Part shown: positions 1 to 8,482 of the stretch, one piece after another | Layout of the letters: each line of letters begins with the position of its first letter | How positions within the stretch are numbered: the first letter of the stretch is position 1 | NCBI RefSeq assembly: GCF_000430995.1 | Contig: NZ_HF952018.1 | Coordinates: forward strand, 1,765,845-1,815,780 | Direction of reading: 5' to 3' | Source of the DNA: Thermobrachium celere DSM 8682 | GTDB lineage: Bacteria > Bacillota > Clostridia > Clostridiales > Caloramatoraceae | Length of the DNA stretch: 49,936 bases | Translations under genes and position numbers: made by a program | The notes under the pieces: generated by a model | The model's input: the letters and a program-made list of their open reading frames with translations, nothing else | What the model was told of the DNA's origin: nothing | The model's database searches: none

Positions 1-495
<495 letters not shown>

Positions 496-620
496 TTTAA
501 TATTTTTTATCTGTTGCATTTAATTTTACAATGAACCCATATAGTACAAATTATAAGGTTCTAAAATTTATATTTGTTTAATATATATAAAATAAATACT
601 AAATAAGAGGTGGGGAGTAA

Positions 621-1241
621 ATGACTTTATCAATCAATCTATCATCACATTTATCCAACATAATTATTAACCAAGCACAAACATCAGGAATCACTCCAGA
701 TAAATATATTGAATCTATTATTATTATTAAACTTTATGAGTTAGGTTACAAACCTACAAATGATGAACTTAAGAATATGCTAAATGGCATTACATTATAC
801 GGTAAATCCACAATGCCTTCAAATTCCACCAATCAAAGATCAACAACAAGTAGGAGTTTTAGGGAAAAAATTTTGATATTAGGTAATAATGCTCCATTTG
901 CAACTATTGCTTTCATACATGGTTTAAAAATTATACCAGATATAAAAATGATTGCTAAGTCTTACGCAAATATTTATAAAAGAGGCCAATTCTTATTTAA
1001 GTGTATTATTCCTTGCAATGGATGTAAAAAGTTATATAAATACATCAATTCAACTGAAACTCTTGGCCCAAAAGAAAATCCTGAAAATGAATATATCTTT
1101 ATTACTAATTCAAGTCGCTACAAAAACAATATATATTTCAATAACTTGGTTAATTTACTAAATTTACCTTGCAATACGAAGGTAATAAAAGTTCATTATT
1201 CAAAACTTGAAGATATACTTAAAGCAGTTTCTTTAATATAA
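621..1241 (+). CDS. Unknown protein A of a tandem paralogous pair, RHH-like N-terminus
   Basis: This 206-residue protein is not one I recognise. The start is supported by a GAGGTGGGGA box just before the ATG. It is clearly paralogous to the gene at 1417-2040. Shared blocks are near residues 20-50 (KYIESI, then YKPT..EL), the middle (FATIAF, then IPxIK), 'LGP...NEYIFI.N', and the C-terminus (KVHYSKLEDILKAVSLI against QVHYTKLQDLLEAISLI). The first 50 residues could be a short ribbon-helix-helix or similar dimerising segment, since they resemble the 'sxxlxxxidklaxxxgxsrsxyiexxi' style of such proteins. That is only a resemblance. There are no membrane segments or signal peptide. Both genes have similar upstream DNA and terminators with the same stem sequence, so the duplication covered a whole transcription unit. 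Confidence 0.75.
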   Translation: MTLSINLSSHLSNIIINQAQTSGITPDKYIESIIIIKLYELGYKPTNDELKNMLNGITLYGKSTMPSNSTNQRSTTSRSFREKILILGNNAPFATIAFIHGLKIIPDIKMIAKSYANIYKRGQFLFKCIIPCNGCKKLYKYINSTETLGPKENPENEYIFITNSSRYKNNIYFNNLVNLLNLPCNTKVIKVHYSKLEDILKAVSLI

Positions 1242-1247
1242 AAACTC

Positions 1248-1273
1248 GCAGCCATATATCTTTATATGGCTGC
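1248..1273 (+). terminator. Stem-loop after unknown gene A
   Basis: Arms GCAGCCATATA (1248-1258) and TATATGGCTGC (1263-1273) pair perfectly around a 4-nt loop, seven bases after the stop codon. There is no strong T-run, so termination may be weak. The core AGCCATAT is shared with the stem-loop after the paralogue. Confidence 0.55.
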
Positions 1274-1416
1274 GCAACTTAATTCTTAAGCCTATTAATA
1301 AAAGTAGTAACGATAATTAATATATCTAAATAATGCAAAACAATATTAATTTAATAGTTCTAAAATCAATATTATTTTAATATACATATAGTAAATACCA
1401 ATAAGGAGTGATATTA

Positions 1417-2040
1417 ATGCGAAAAATTCCAAGACCAATTAACTTTACATCAGCCATACTAAATATTATGGATAAACAGGCTCAAGCTTTGCAACTTACT
1501 AGAAGCAAATATATAGAATCTATTTTCATATCTAACATCTATAAAACAGGATATAAACCTACAGATGAAGAACTTGAAAAACTTACAAACGGTTTTTTAA
1601 TGAACTCACAATCATCTATTTCTTGGGATTTTAGGAGCCAACTTTCCTACTTAAGTAATGATGCAAGATTTGCTACCATAGCATTCTTTTATAATCTAAA
1701 CCTTATACCAGGTATAAAAGTAAATACTAATAAACATGCAAACTTTTATAAAAATGACAATTTGATTTTCTATTTTGCTGTTGGAATAATAGGTAATCAG
1801 TCAATGCATGTATACGATTATGTTCAATCATTGAGTCATCCTAAATATATTTTAGGGCCATCTAATTGCCCTCGTAATGAATATATATTTATTAGCAATT
1901 TACAACATTTTAAAACACCAAGTAACTATGTACATTTTCCAAAATTATGCCAGTTGTTAAATATACCATCAGACAAAAAAATAATTCAAGTTCATTACAC
2001 AAAACTTCAAGATTTGCTCGAAGCTATTTCTTTAATATAA
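1417..2040 (+). CDS. Unknown protein B of the tandem paralogous pair
   Basis: The frame opens with a GTG at 1408, but AAGGAG lies at 1403-1408 and the ATG at 1417 has the correct spacing. I therefore take 1417 as the start, giving 207 residues. It is a paralogue of the gene at 621-1241, with similarity over the full length. The most conserved stretches are the N-terminal KYIESI/YKPT segment, the central ATIAF...IPGIK segment, and the C-terminal NEYIFISN and VHYTKLQDLLEAISLI. No function is known to me. The upstream DNA of both copies carries a similar block (GTTCTAAAAT, then an AT-rich run ending TAAATACxAAATAAG), which may be the shared promoter or operator. If the N-terminus is a ribbon-helix-helix, both proteins could bind that block. 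This is inference. Confidence 0.75.
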   Translation: MRKIPRPINFTSAILNIMDKQAQALQLTRSKYIESIFISNIYKTGYKPTDEELEKLTNGFLMNSQSSISWDFRSQLSYLSNDARFATIAFFYNLNLIPGIKVNTNKHANFYKNDNLIFYFAVGIIGNQSMHVYDYVQSLSHPKYILGPSNCPRNEYIFISNLQHFKTPSNYVHFPKLCQLLNIPSDKKIIQVHYTKLQDLLEAISLI

Positions 2041-2046
2041 ATTAAT

Positions 2047-2076
2047 TAGCCATATCTTTTAGATATGGCTATTTTT
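2047..2076 (+). terminator. Rho-independent terminator after unknown gene B
   Basis: Arms TAGCCATATCT (2047-2057) and AGATATGGCTA (2061-2071) pair perfectly around TTT and are followed directly by TTTTT. It lies seven bases after the stop codon. Confidence 0.85.
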
Positions 2077-2159
2077 ACTTTACATATAAATCTATTAAAT
2101 TTAAATTCTTTTTTAAGAACCATTATCTATCATTAAAAAACTTGATTTAAAATATCTGC

Positions 2160-2465
2160 CTATTTAATAATACAAGTTACATCCATCTTTGAATATAATA
2201 TCCTATGAACTTCTACAATATTTTCTTTAACAACATAAAATATTAAATAATTCTTTACAGGCAATACTCTATACTCATTTTCAAATTCTCTTTCTTGATA
2301 ATAAACTCTACATGAATATGGAAATTTTTTAAGTCTTGAAATGGACGAATCCATCTCGTCAATTAAGTCCATTGCTGCTTTTGGTGATTTTAATTCGTTT
2401 GTAATATATGAAACAATTTCTTCTAAATCTTTAACAGCCAAGGGCAGATATCTTATTTCATACAT
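2160..2465 (-). CDS. RelE/ParE-family toxin
   Basis: This is a 101-residue protein of the ParE/RelE superfamily. It starts YEIRYLPLAVKDLEEIVSYI, the usual 'a..dl..i..yi' helix pair, then has the 'i..L..fP.scr' segment and a basic 'yRvlpvknYlIfYvv' strand, ending in 'veVhRIlysKmd'. Family members inhibit gyrase (ParE) or cleave ribosome-bound mRNA (RelE). Which applies here cannot be read from the sequence. The gene overlaps the last eight bases of the antitoxin gene, the usual translational coupling. It is full length with no disruption. Confidence 0.9.
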   Translation of the reverse strand: MYEIRYLPLAVKDLEEIVSYITNELKSPKAAMDLIDEMDSSISRLKKFPYSCRVYYQEREFENEYRVLPVKNYLIFYVVKENIVEVHRILYSKMDVTCIIK

Positions 2466-2745
2466 TGTCTTCTTCCACCTTATCTAAAACACTTTTTCTT
2501 AAACTACTAAAAACTTCTTCATGAGAAAATCTTTTTTCTGTTTGTTTAGCTTGAAGTTCAGCCTCTTTAAGTTTAAAGTAAATTTCACTTTCAAAAAGCT
2601 TTTTTTCATATGTTTCAATACTCATCACAACCATATCTCCATAACCATTTTTTGTTAAAAATACAGGTTCTTTCAATTCGTGAACAATTTTTGATATCTC
2701 AGCAAAATTATTTCTTAAATCCGATATTGGTCTTATATGTGGCAT
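2458..2745 (-). CDS. Phd/YefM-family antitoxin
   Basis: This 95-residue protein has the N-terminal Phd/YefM DNA-binding fold, with 'ISDLRNNFAEISKIVHELKEPVFLTKNGYGDMVVMSIETYE'. A charged, poorly conserved C-terminal half (residues 50-95) would wrap the toxin. It precedes and overlaps the toxin gene. A GAGGTGAT box lies directly upstream of the ATG. Such antitoxins repress their own operon, and a perfect palindrome lies at 2776-2797, 31 bp upstream of the start. Confidence 0.9.
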   Translation of the reverse strand: MPHIRPISDLRNNFAEISKIVHELKEPVFLTKNGYGDMVVMSIETYEKKLFESEIYFKLKEAELQAKQTEKRFSHEEVFSSLRKSVLDKVEEDNV

Positions 2746-2775
2746 ATTATCACCTCTATATTTATTTTATCATAA

Positions 2776-2797
2776 TTTTATCATTATATTGATAAAA
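2776..2797 (-). promoter_or_regulatory. Palindromic operator of the toxin-antitoxin operon
   Basis: TTTTATCA (2776-2783) and TGATAAAA (2790-2797) form a perfect 8-bp inverted repeat around TTATAT. An extra TTTTATCAT half-site lies next to it at 2766-2773. The spacing from the antitoxin start suits autorepression by a Phd/YefM dimer. Recognition by this antitoxin is inferred. Confidence 0.6.
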
Positions 2798-2830
2798 ACA
2801 CAATCATAACAGTAATATATTTAAAGTACA

Positions 2831-2870
2831 TAAGGCAGATGTGCTAAATAAATAGCACATCTGCCTTATT
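2831..2870 (-). terminator. Terminator of the ABC exporter operon
   Basis: The 17-bp arms 2831-2847 and 2854-2870 pair perfectly around a 6-nt AT loop, immediately after the stop codon of the large ABC gene. The short T-rich run on each side is compatible with termination in either direction. Confidence 0.8.
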
Positions 2871-5800
2871 TTATACTGCCTCATCCTCATTTTCATTTGC
2901 AAATTGGCTGTTATATAGGTCTGCGTAGAATCCACCTTTTGCAATCAGTTCTTTGTGGTTGCCCATTTCAATGATTCTTCCCTTGTTCATAACTATTATA
3001 AGCTCAGCATCGCGTATTGTAGAAAGTCTGTGGGCTATTACAAAGCTTGTTCTTCCCTTCATAAGATTTGCCATAGCCTTTTGGATTAAAACTTCTGTTC
3101 TTGTGTCTACGCTACTTGTTGCCTCATCAAGAATTAGTATCTTAGGATCGTGAAGTATTGCACGAGCAATTGTTAGTAGCTGCTTTTGTCCCTGTGATAT
3201 GTTTGTTGCCTCTTCATTAATTACTGTATCATATCCATGGGGTAGAGTTCTTATAAAGTGGTCTGCATGGGCTGCCTTTGCTGCCCTTACTATCTCTTCC
3301 ATTGTTGCCCCTTCTTTTCCGTAGGCTATATTATCCTTAATTGTTCCATTAAAGAGCCAAGTATCCTGAAGAACCATACCAAACATCTTTCTAAGTTCAC
3401 TACGCTTAATGTCCCTTATATCCACACCATCTATAGTTATTCTACCTGAATTGATTTCATAGAATCTCATAAGCAGGTTAACTAATGTTGTTTTTCCTGC
3501 ACCTGTAGGTCCAACAATAGCAATTGTATGTCCTGGTTTTACCTCTAAATTTAAATCTTCTATTAATGGAACATCTTCCTTATACCTAAAGGAAACATTT
3601 TCAAATTTTACTTCTCCCTTAGGTTCTTCAATTACAACAGCATCCTTGCTATCTGGAATTTCCTCTTCTTCATCTAATATTTGGAATACACGTTCAGCAC
3701 AGGCAATTGTTGATTGTATAACATTTGCTATATTAGCTGTTTGTACAATTGGCATTGTAAAGGATCTTGAATATTGTATAAAGGCTATTACGTCCCCAAT
3801 ACCAAGACGGCTCTTTGTTATCCATATTCCACCTACTATACTTATTCCCACATATCCAAGGTTACTTATAAAGTTCATAAGTGGGAACATTATACCTGAT
3901 ATAAATTGAGCTCTCCAGCTGGCATCTCTTAACCTTATGTTTATAGCTTCAAAATGCTCTATTGAGTCCTTTTCACGTCCAAAGGCCTTTACAATCTTAT
4001 GGCCTGTATACATCTCCTCAACGTGTCCACTTAAATCTCCAAGTTCCTTTTGTTGCATTGCAAAGTATTTTTGTGACTTCTTTGCAATAAACATGGTAGA
4101 AATAATATAAAGAGGCATTGTTGCAAGAACAATTAGTGTCAATGTTGGACTTATTGTAAGCATCATTATAATGTAGCCAATTATAGTAATTACAGATGTA
4201 ATCATCTGAGTTAAGCTCTGTTGCAATGTTGTTGCAATTGTATCAACGTCATTTGTAATACGGCTTAGTATGTCACCGTGTAGATGTGTATCAAAATACT
4301 TAAGTGGGAGTCTTGCAAGCTTTTCATCAACTTCTCTTCTTAAATCACGCACTGTCTTTTGTGCAACGCCAGACATTACAAGTCCCATAGTTAAACTAAA
4401 TAGGGCACTTATTATATAAAGAGCAATAAGAATTAACGCTATTTTGCCTATATATTTAAAATCATACTCTCCATTTGTTTCTCTTATTGCAGTTATTACT
4501 GCATTTATCTGCTCATCTGTAAACTCTATGTTTTCTTTAGGGCTCTTTGGAGCATTGTCCATTGTGTTTTGCATTTGTTTACTTAATTCTAAAAGCTTCT
4601 TTGCTACATCAGCCTTTTCATCTGCACTTGTAAGTGTGCTTAATTTTGGTAAGGCCAAAAACTCCTGAACTGCCTTTATGCTCTTTGTATCAAATTTATT
4701 CTTAGAATCAGCATTGTCTGTTTTCATCTCTGGCATCTTGCCAAATATATCAAGCATATTGTTTAAAACCTTTGCCTTATAATCGGCATCCTTTATTGTG
4801 TTTAACATTGGAAGCTCAAGTAATTCTTTTACAAGCTTTAGCTGCTCACTATCCATCATTTCATTTGAAGTATTTTCATTATTCATGTTAGGCATCTTGC
4901 TGTAAATATCAATCAACTTAATAGTTGTTTGTTTCTTCTCCTTTTCATCCTTTATACTGCTAATGTCAGGTAGTAATAATAATTCTTTAACTGTATTTAA
5001 GTCAGCTGCATTAATCTTACTTTGGGAGCCTGAAGTATTTGGCATACTTTTAAATATATCAATAAGCTCAATCAGAGTCTTTTTCTTCTCTACAGGATCC
5101 TTTATATCCTTTATCAATGGAAGCTTTAATAGTTTTTGAGCTGCATCCATTGTCTTTTTATCCATTTTATTTTTTGTAGAACTTGAAGTTGTATTGAAAT
5201 TTTTTATCTCAGGTATTTTTGAAAGTGCCTTATTTAATGTCTTTTCGTCAAGCTGCATTGACATACCTTGCCCTTGAGATGGCATATTCTTTGATAAACT
5301 TAAAAACTTCTTAATTATATTTATCTTTTCATTTGGATTTTTTACATTTTCAAGTAGCGGAAGGCTTAATATCTCCTTTGTTGTAGCAAGTGACTTTTGA
5401 TCTATTTGTCCATTAGGCATATTTTGAAGGATTTCTATAAACTCTAGAGTAACTTCAATCTTCTTTTGTCTATCGGTTATTGTATCAATCATTGGAAGCT
5501 TCATTAATTTTTGCATAGCCTCAAGCATCTTAGGATCCATTGGAGGCATCTGTCCACCCTGTGGCATCTGCTGCATACTACTCATCTGCTGATTAATACT
5601 TAAAACTAAATTTCTCTGTACCTTTCCCATTTGTTGAGTTATATTATCAACAGCAGCCTTCTGTCCAGTTGCAACTCCCTGATGTAGTTGAATGGCTATG
5701 CCCTTGTACATTTCATCTACTGCCTTCTCCTGAGCATCAGCCATATTATTGGTTATCTGCTCTACTGCCTTCTTTTGTCCATCTGCCATCTGATTAACTA

Positions 5801-6146
5801 TTTTATCTACAACTTCCTTTTGGACATCGCCCATCTTCTCATTTAATTGATTTACTGCTTCATTTTGTCCCTTTGCCATTTCACTTAGCATTTTACGTGA
5901 CATATAGGCATCCTGTAGTTTATTTAGTGCTTTACTTGATATTTTAGGAGTAACTATGGTAAAGGTTGTGCTTGCAATTGCAAATATAAGAACTATTATT
6001 AAATTTAGTCTGTGGGGTTTTAGGTAGCCTAAGAGTCTTTTAAATGTCCCCTTAAAATCCTTGGGCTTTTCTACAGGTCTAGCAAGTCCTCCCATGGGAC
6101 CGCCGCCTCTTCCCATTGGTCTATTCATTCCTCTATTTTGATTCAT
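2871..6146 (-). CDS. ABC exporter half-transporter with a giant repeat-containing extracellular insertion
   Basis: This 1091-residue type IV ABC exporter is nearly twice the usual 580-620. A Met/Gly/Pro-rich head (1-30) leads to TM1 (about 47-68). Residues about 70-560 are then inserted before TM2 (about 566-590), so topologically they are outside the cell. The insert has an amphipathic part (about 90-190) with roughly 15-residue units such as 'MADGQKKAVEQITNN' and 'MADAQEKAVDEMYKG'. It continues with about seven units of 42-52 residues starting near 204, 248, 299 (short), 328, 378, 431 and 485, each of the form 'D.k.l...k.LL.LP.l..ikd..eK......l.di...MP'. The membrane and ATPase parts are normal: Walker A GPTGAGKTT, signature ISQGQ, Walker B ILILDEA with catalytic Glu, and AHR His switch. 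The gene overlaps its partner by ATGA. BmrD-type subunits of heterodimeric exporters also carry the catalytic site and an extracellular ECL1 domain, though a much smaller one. Confidence 0.9.
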   Translation of the reverse strand: MNQNRGMNRPMGRGGGPMGGLARPVEKPKDFKGTFKRLLGYLKPHRLNLIIVLIFAIASTTFTIVTPKISSKALNKLQDAYMSRKMLSEMAKGQNEAVNQLNEKMGDVQKEVVDKIVNQMADGQKKAVEQITNNMADAQEKAVDEMYKGIAIQLHQGVATGQKAAVDNITQQMGKVQRNLVLSINQQMSSMQQMPQGGQMPPMDPKMLEAMQKLMKLPMIDTITDRQKKIEVTLEFIEILQNMPNGQIDQKSLATTKEILSLPLLENVKNPNEKINIIKKFLSLSKNMPSQGQGMSMQLDEKTLNKALSKIPEIKNFNTTSSSTKNKMDKKTMDAAQKLLKLPLIKDIKDPVEKKKTLIELIDIFKSMPNTSGSQSKINAADLNTVKELLLLPDISSIKDEKEKKQTTIKLIDIYSKMPNMNNENTSNEMMDSEQLKLVKELLELPMLNTIKDADYKAKVLNNMLDIFGKMPEMKTDNADSKNKFDTKSIKAVQEFLALPKLSTLTSADEKADVAKKLLELSKQMQNTMDNAPKSPKENIEFTDEQINAVITAIRETNGEYDFKYIGKIALILIALYIISALFSLTMGLVMSGVAQKTVRDLRREVDEKLARLPLKYFDTHLHGDILSRITNDVDTIATTLQQSLTQMITSVITIIGYIIMMLTISPTLTLIVLATMPLYIISTMFIAKKSQKYFAMQQKELGDLSGHVEEMYTGHKIVKAFGREKDSIEHFEAINIRLRDASWRAQFISGIMFPLMNFISNLGYVGISIVGGIWITKSRLGIGDVIAFIQYSRSFTMPIVQTANIANVIQSTIACAERVFQILDEEEEIPDSKDAVVIEEPKGEVKFENVSFRYKEDVPLIEDLNLEVKPGHTIAIVGPTGAGKTTLVNLLMRFYEINSGRITIDGVDIRDIKRSELRKMFGMVLQDTWLFNGTIKDNIAYGKEGATMEEIVRAAKAAHADHFIRTLPHGYDTVINEEATNISQGQKQLLTIARAILHDPKILILDEATSSVDTRTEVLIQKAMANLMKGRTSFVIAHRLSTIRDAELIIVMNKGRIIEMGNHKELIAKGGFYADLYNSQFANENEDEAV

Positions 6147-7870
6147 GCTATTTCCTCCTCTGAAAGCTGTGATGAAACAATTTCTCTATACACATCACAC
6201 TTTTCTAAAAGTTCCTTATGGGTTCCCATTCCAACAATCTTACCTTCATCTAAAACAATTATCCTATCTGCATCCATAATAGTTGCAACTCTTTGGGCAA
6301 CTATTATAACTGTTGCATCCTTTGTTTCCTTTTTAAGTGCTGCCCTTAGCTTTGCATCTGTCTTAAAATCAAGGGCTGAGAAACTATCATCAAAGATATA
6401 TATTTCAGGCTTTCTAACAAGTGCACGAGCAATTGAAAGACGTTGCTTTTGTCCACCAGATACATTTGTACCACCCTGTGAAATTTCGTGGTCAAATCCT
6501 CCATCCATACTTTCAATAAACTCAAGTGCCTGTGCAACTTCTGCTGCATGCCTTATTTCTTCATCCGTTGCATCTTCTTTACCAAACCTTATATTGTCTG
6601 CAATTGTACCTGAGAACAGTACAGCTTTTTGAGGAACTAATCCTATCTTCTTTCTTAGTGTCTCTTGGCTCATCTCTCTTATATCTACACCGTCAATAAG
6701 TATGCTTCCACTATCTACATCATAAAATCTTGGAATAAGATTTACTAATGTTGATTTACCTGCACCTGTACTTCCTATTATTGCTGTAACCTCACCTGGT
6801 TTTGCAACAAAAGATATATTTTTTAGTGCAGGTTCTTCTGCTCCTTCATAGCTGAAGGTTACATCTCTAAATTCTAAGTATCCCCTACCTGTAAATGTAT
6901 CTACTGTTTTTTCTGCATCCTTTATCTTTGGCATTGTATCAAGAACCTCATTTATTCTTGTTGCTGCCGCTTGCGCACGAGGTACCATTATAAACATCAT
7001 AGCAAGCATAAGCATTGAGAACATAATCTGCATTGCATATTGCGTAAAGGCTGCAAGGGCACCTAAGTCCATACTTCCTTTGCTTATTCGTATTCCTCCA
7101 AACCAAAGAATTGCAAGAGATGTAAAGTTCATAACAAGCATAATAGACGGCATCATAAATGCCATTATTCTGTTTACTTTAATATAAGTTTCTGTTAAGT
7201 CAACATTTGCCTCATCAAATCTTTTCTTCTCAAATTCTACAGTATTGAAGGCTCTAATTACTCTAATTCCTGTAAGCTTTTCACGAAGAACAAGGTTTAT
7301 TTTATCAATCTTTACTTGAACAAGTTTAAATAGAGGTATAACCTTTGATGCTATTATTGCTACAACCGAAGCTAGTACAGGTATTGCAACAGCAAGAACA
7401 AGTGTAAGCGGTCTATCCTTTCTTAAGGCCAAAATAAGTCCCCCTATTGCCATAATAGGTGCACTTATCATCATACGCATTATCATAATTGTAACTGTTT
7501 GAATTTGTGTAATATCGTTTGTTGTTCTTGTAATTAAAGTCGCAGTTCCAAACTTGTCAAATTCACTTAATGAGTAGCTCTCAACTCTCCTAAAAACCTT
7601 ACTTCTTAAGATAGTACCAAGGTTTGCTGCAACCTTTGCAGAAAGGAAGCTTGCAATAACAGAACAGATAACTCCAACCCCTGCCACTAAAAGCATCAAG
7701 CCTCCGATTTCAAGTATTCTTTTAGTATCACCCTTCATAACTCCTTCGTTTATTATGTTTGACATAAGAGTTGGAAGATACAAATCACCTAAAGATTGTA
7801 AAGTTACAAAGAAAAATACACCAATAATCATCAAAGTATATGGTTTTAGGAACTTATAAAGTCTTAACAC
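6143..7870 (-). CDS. ABC exporter half-transporter with degenerate ATPase site (heterodimer partner)
   Basis: This 575-residue protein has six TM segments in residues 1-320, then an ATPase domain. Walker A is GSTGAGKST and the signature is VSGGQ. Walker B reads IYIFDDS, with Asp where the catalytic Glu should be, and the His switch reads AQR instead of AHR. Both changes mark the non-hydrolytic site of heterodimeric exporters such as BmrC or TM287. The 1091-residue protein, which overlaps by four bases, keeps both canonical residues. Together they should form one asymmetric drug or lipid exporter. A MarR gene lies 32 bp upstream on the same strand, so the three form one operon regulated by the paired operators at 8384-8426. 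Confidence 0.92.
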   Translation of the reverse strand: MLRLYKFLKPYTLMIIGVFFFVTLQSLGDLYLPTLMSNIINEGVMKGDTKRILEIGGLMLLVAGVGVICSVIASFLSAKVAANLGTILRSKVFRRVESYSLSEFDKFGTATLITRTTNDITQIQTVTIMIMRMMISAPIMAIGGLILALRKDRPLTLVLAVAIPVLASVVAIIASKVIPLFKLVQVKIDKINLVLREKLTGIRVIRAFNTVEFEKKRFDEANVDLTETYIKVNRIMAFMMPSIMLVMNFTSLAILWFGGIRISKGSMDLGALAAFTQYAMQIMFSMLMLAMMFIMVPRAQAAATRINEVLDTMPKIKDAEKTVDTFTGRGYLEFRDVTFSYEGAEEPALKNISFVAKPGEVTAIIGSTGAGKSTLVNLIPRFYDVDSGSILIDGVDIREMSQETLRKKIGLVPQKAVLFSGTIADNIRFGKEDATDEEIRHAAEVAQALEFIESMDGGFDHEISQGGTNVSGGQKQRLSIARALVRKPEIYIFDDSFSALDFKTDAKLRAALKKETKDATVIIVAQRVATIMDADRIIVLDEGKIVGMGTHKELLEKCDVYREIVSSQLSEEEIA

Positions 7871-7902
7871 AGCCTATCATCTCCTAACATTTTTTATTCA
7901 AA

Positions 7903-8343
7903 TTACTTGTCCTTTGCCTTTTCTATATTTTCTGCCATCTTTTCTAAGAGTTTTTTAAAAATCTCCCTCTCATCCTCCGTGAAGTTTCCAAAACACTTCT
8001 CGTTCAAATCTGCCATAACCTTTTTTAACTCTTCACACATTTCTCTTCCCTTTTGGGTTAAATAAACCCTTGATATTCTTTGGTCTTCTTCGTCTTGCCT
8101 TCTTGTAATTAGTCCTGCCTTTTCCATCCTTGTCAGCATTACAGTAATTGTTGCAGGCTTTATGTGAAGTTTATCTGCAATCTCTCTTTGGCTCAGCCCA
8201 TCATTTTTGTATAAGGTAAAAAGTAAAGGTGGTTGACCTGGGTATAAATCAAGCTTTTCAAGTATGATATGTAGGTACTGGTGATGTACCTTAATAACCT
8301 TTATGAAGGATTGATATACACCTTCAATATTACAAAAGTCCAT
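7903..8343 (-). CDS. MarR-family transcriptional regulator
   Basis: This 146-residue winged-helix repressor has the recognition region 'LSQREIADKLHIKPATITVMLTRMEKAGLITRRQDEEDQRISRVYLTQKGREM', with the DxR wing motif (DEEDQR). It is the first gene of the operon with the two ABC genes. Such repressors usually release DNA on binding the exported compound. Two identical palindromes overlap its promoter, which makes autoregulation and co-regulation of the exporter very likely. The start is supported by a GGGG box about 7 bp upstream (8350-8353). Confidence 0.93.
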   Translation of the reverse strand: MDFCNIEGVYQSFIKVIKVHHQYLHIILEKLDLYPGQPPLLFTLYKNDGLSQREIADKLHIKPATITVMLTRMEKAGLITRRQDEEDQRISRVYLTQKGREMCEELKKVMADLNEKCFGNFTEDEREIFKKLLEKMAENIEKAKDK

Positions 8344-8383
8344 TTTTATTCCCCTTTCACTTTTGTATATATAATAAAATTAT

Positions 8384-8432
8384 TTAGACGTCTAACAATT
8401 ATTATAATAATAGTTAGACGTCTAACTGTCAA
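8384..8432 (-). promoter_or_regulatory. MarR operon promoter with two perfect operators
   Basis: On the minus strand, TTGACA (8427-8432), a 17-bp spacer and TATTAT (8404-8409) form a good sigma-A promoter. The palindrome GTTAGACGTCTAAC (8413-8426) fills the spacer between -35 and -10. A second copy, TTAGACGTCTAA (8384-8395), lies at the expected transcription start. Their centres are 30 bp apart, about three helical turns, so two dimers would sit on the same face of the DNA. Binding by the adjacent MarR protein is inferred from position. Confidence 0.85.
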
Positions 8433-8444
8433 GTAGAAAATTAA

Positions 8445-8482
8445 CTATAACCCATACCAATTATATTTGGTATGGGTTATAG
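8445..8482 (-). terminator. Terminator overlapping the end of the S66 carboxypeptidase gene
   Basis: The 16-bp arms 8445-8460 and 8467-8482 (core AACCCATACCAA) pair perfectly. The last codons and stop of the upstream gene lie in one arm. It insulates the carboxypeptidase transcript from the MarR promoter. Confidence 0.75.
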
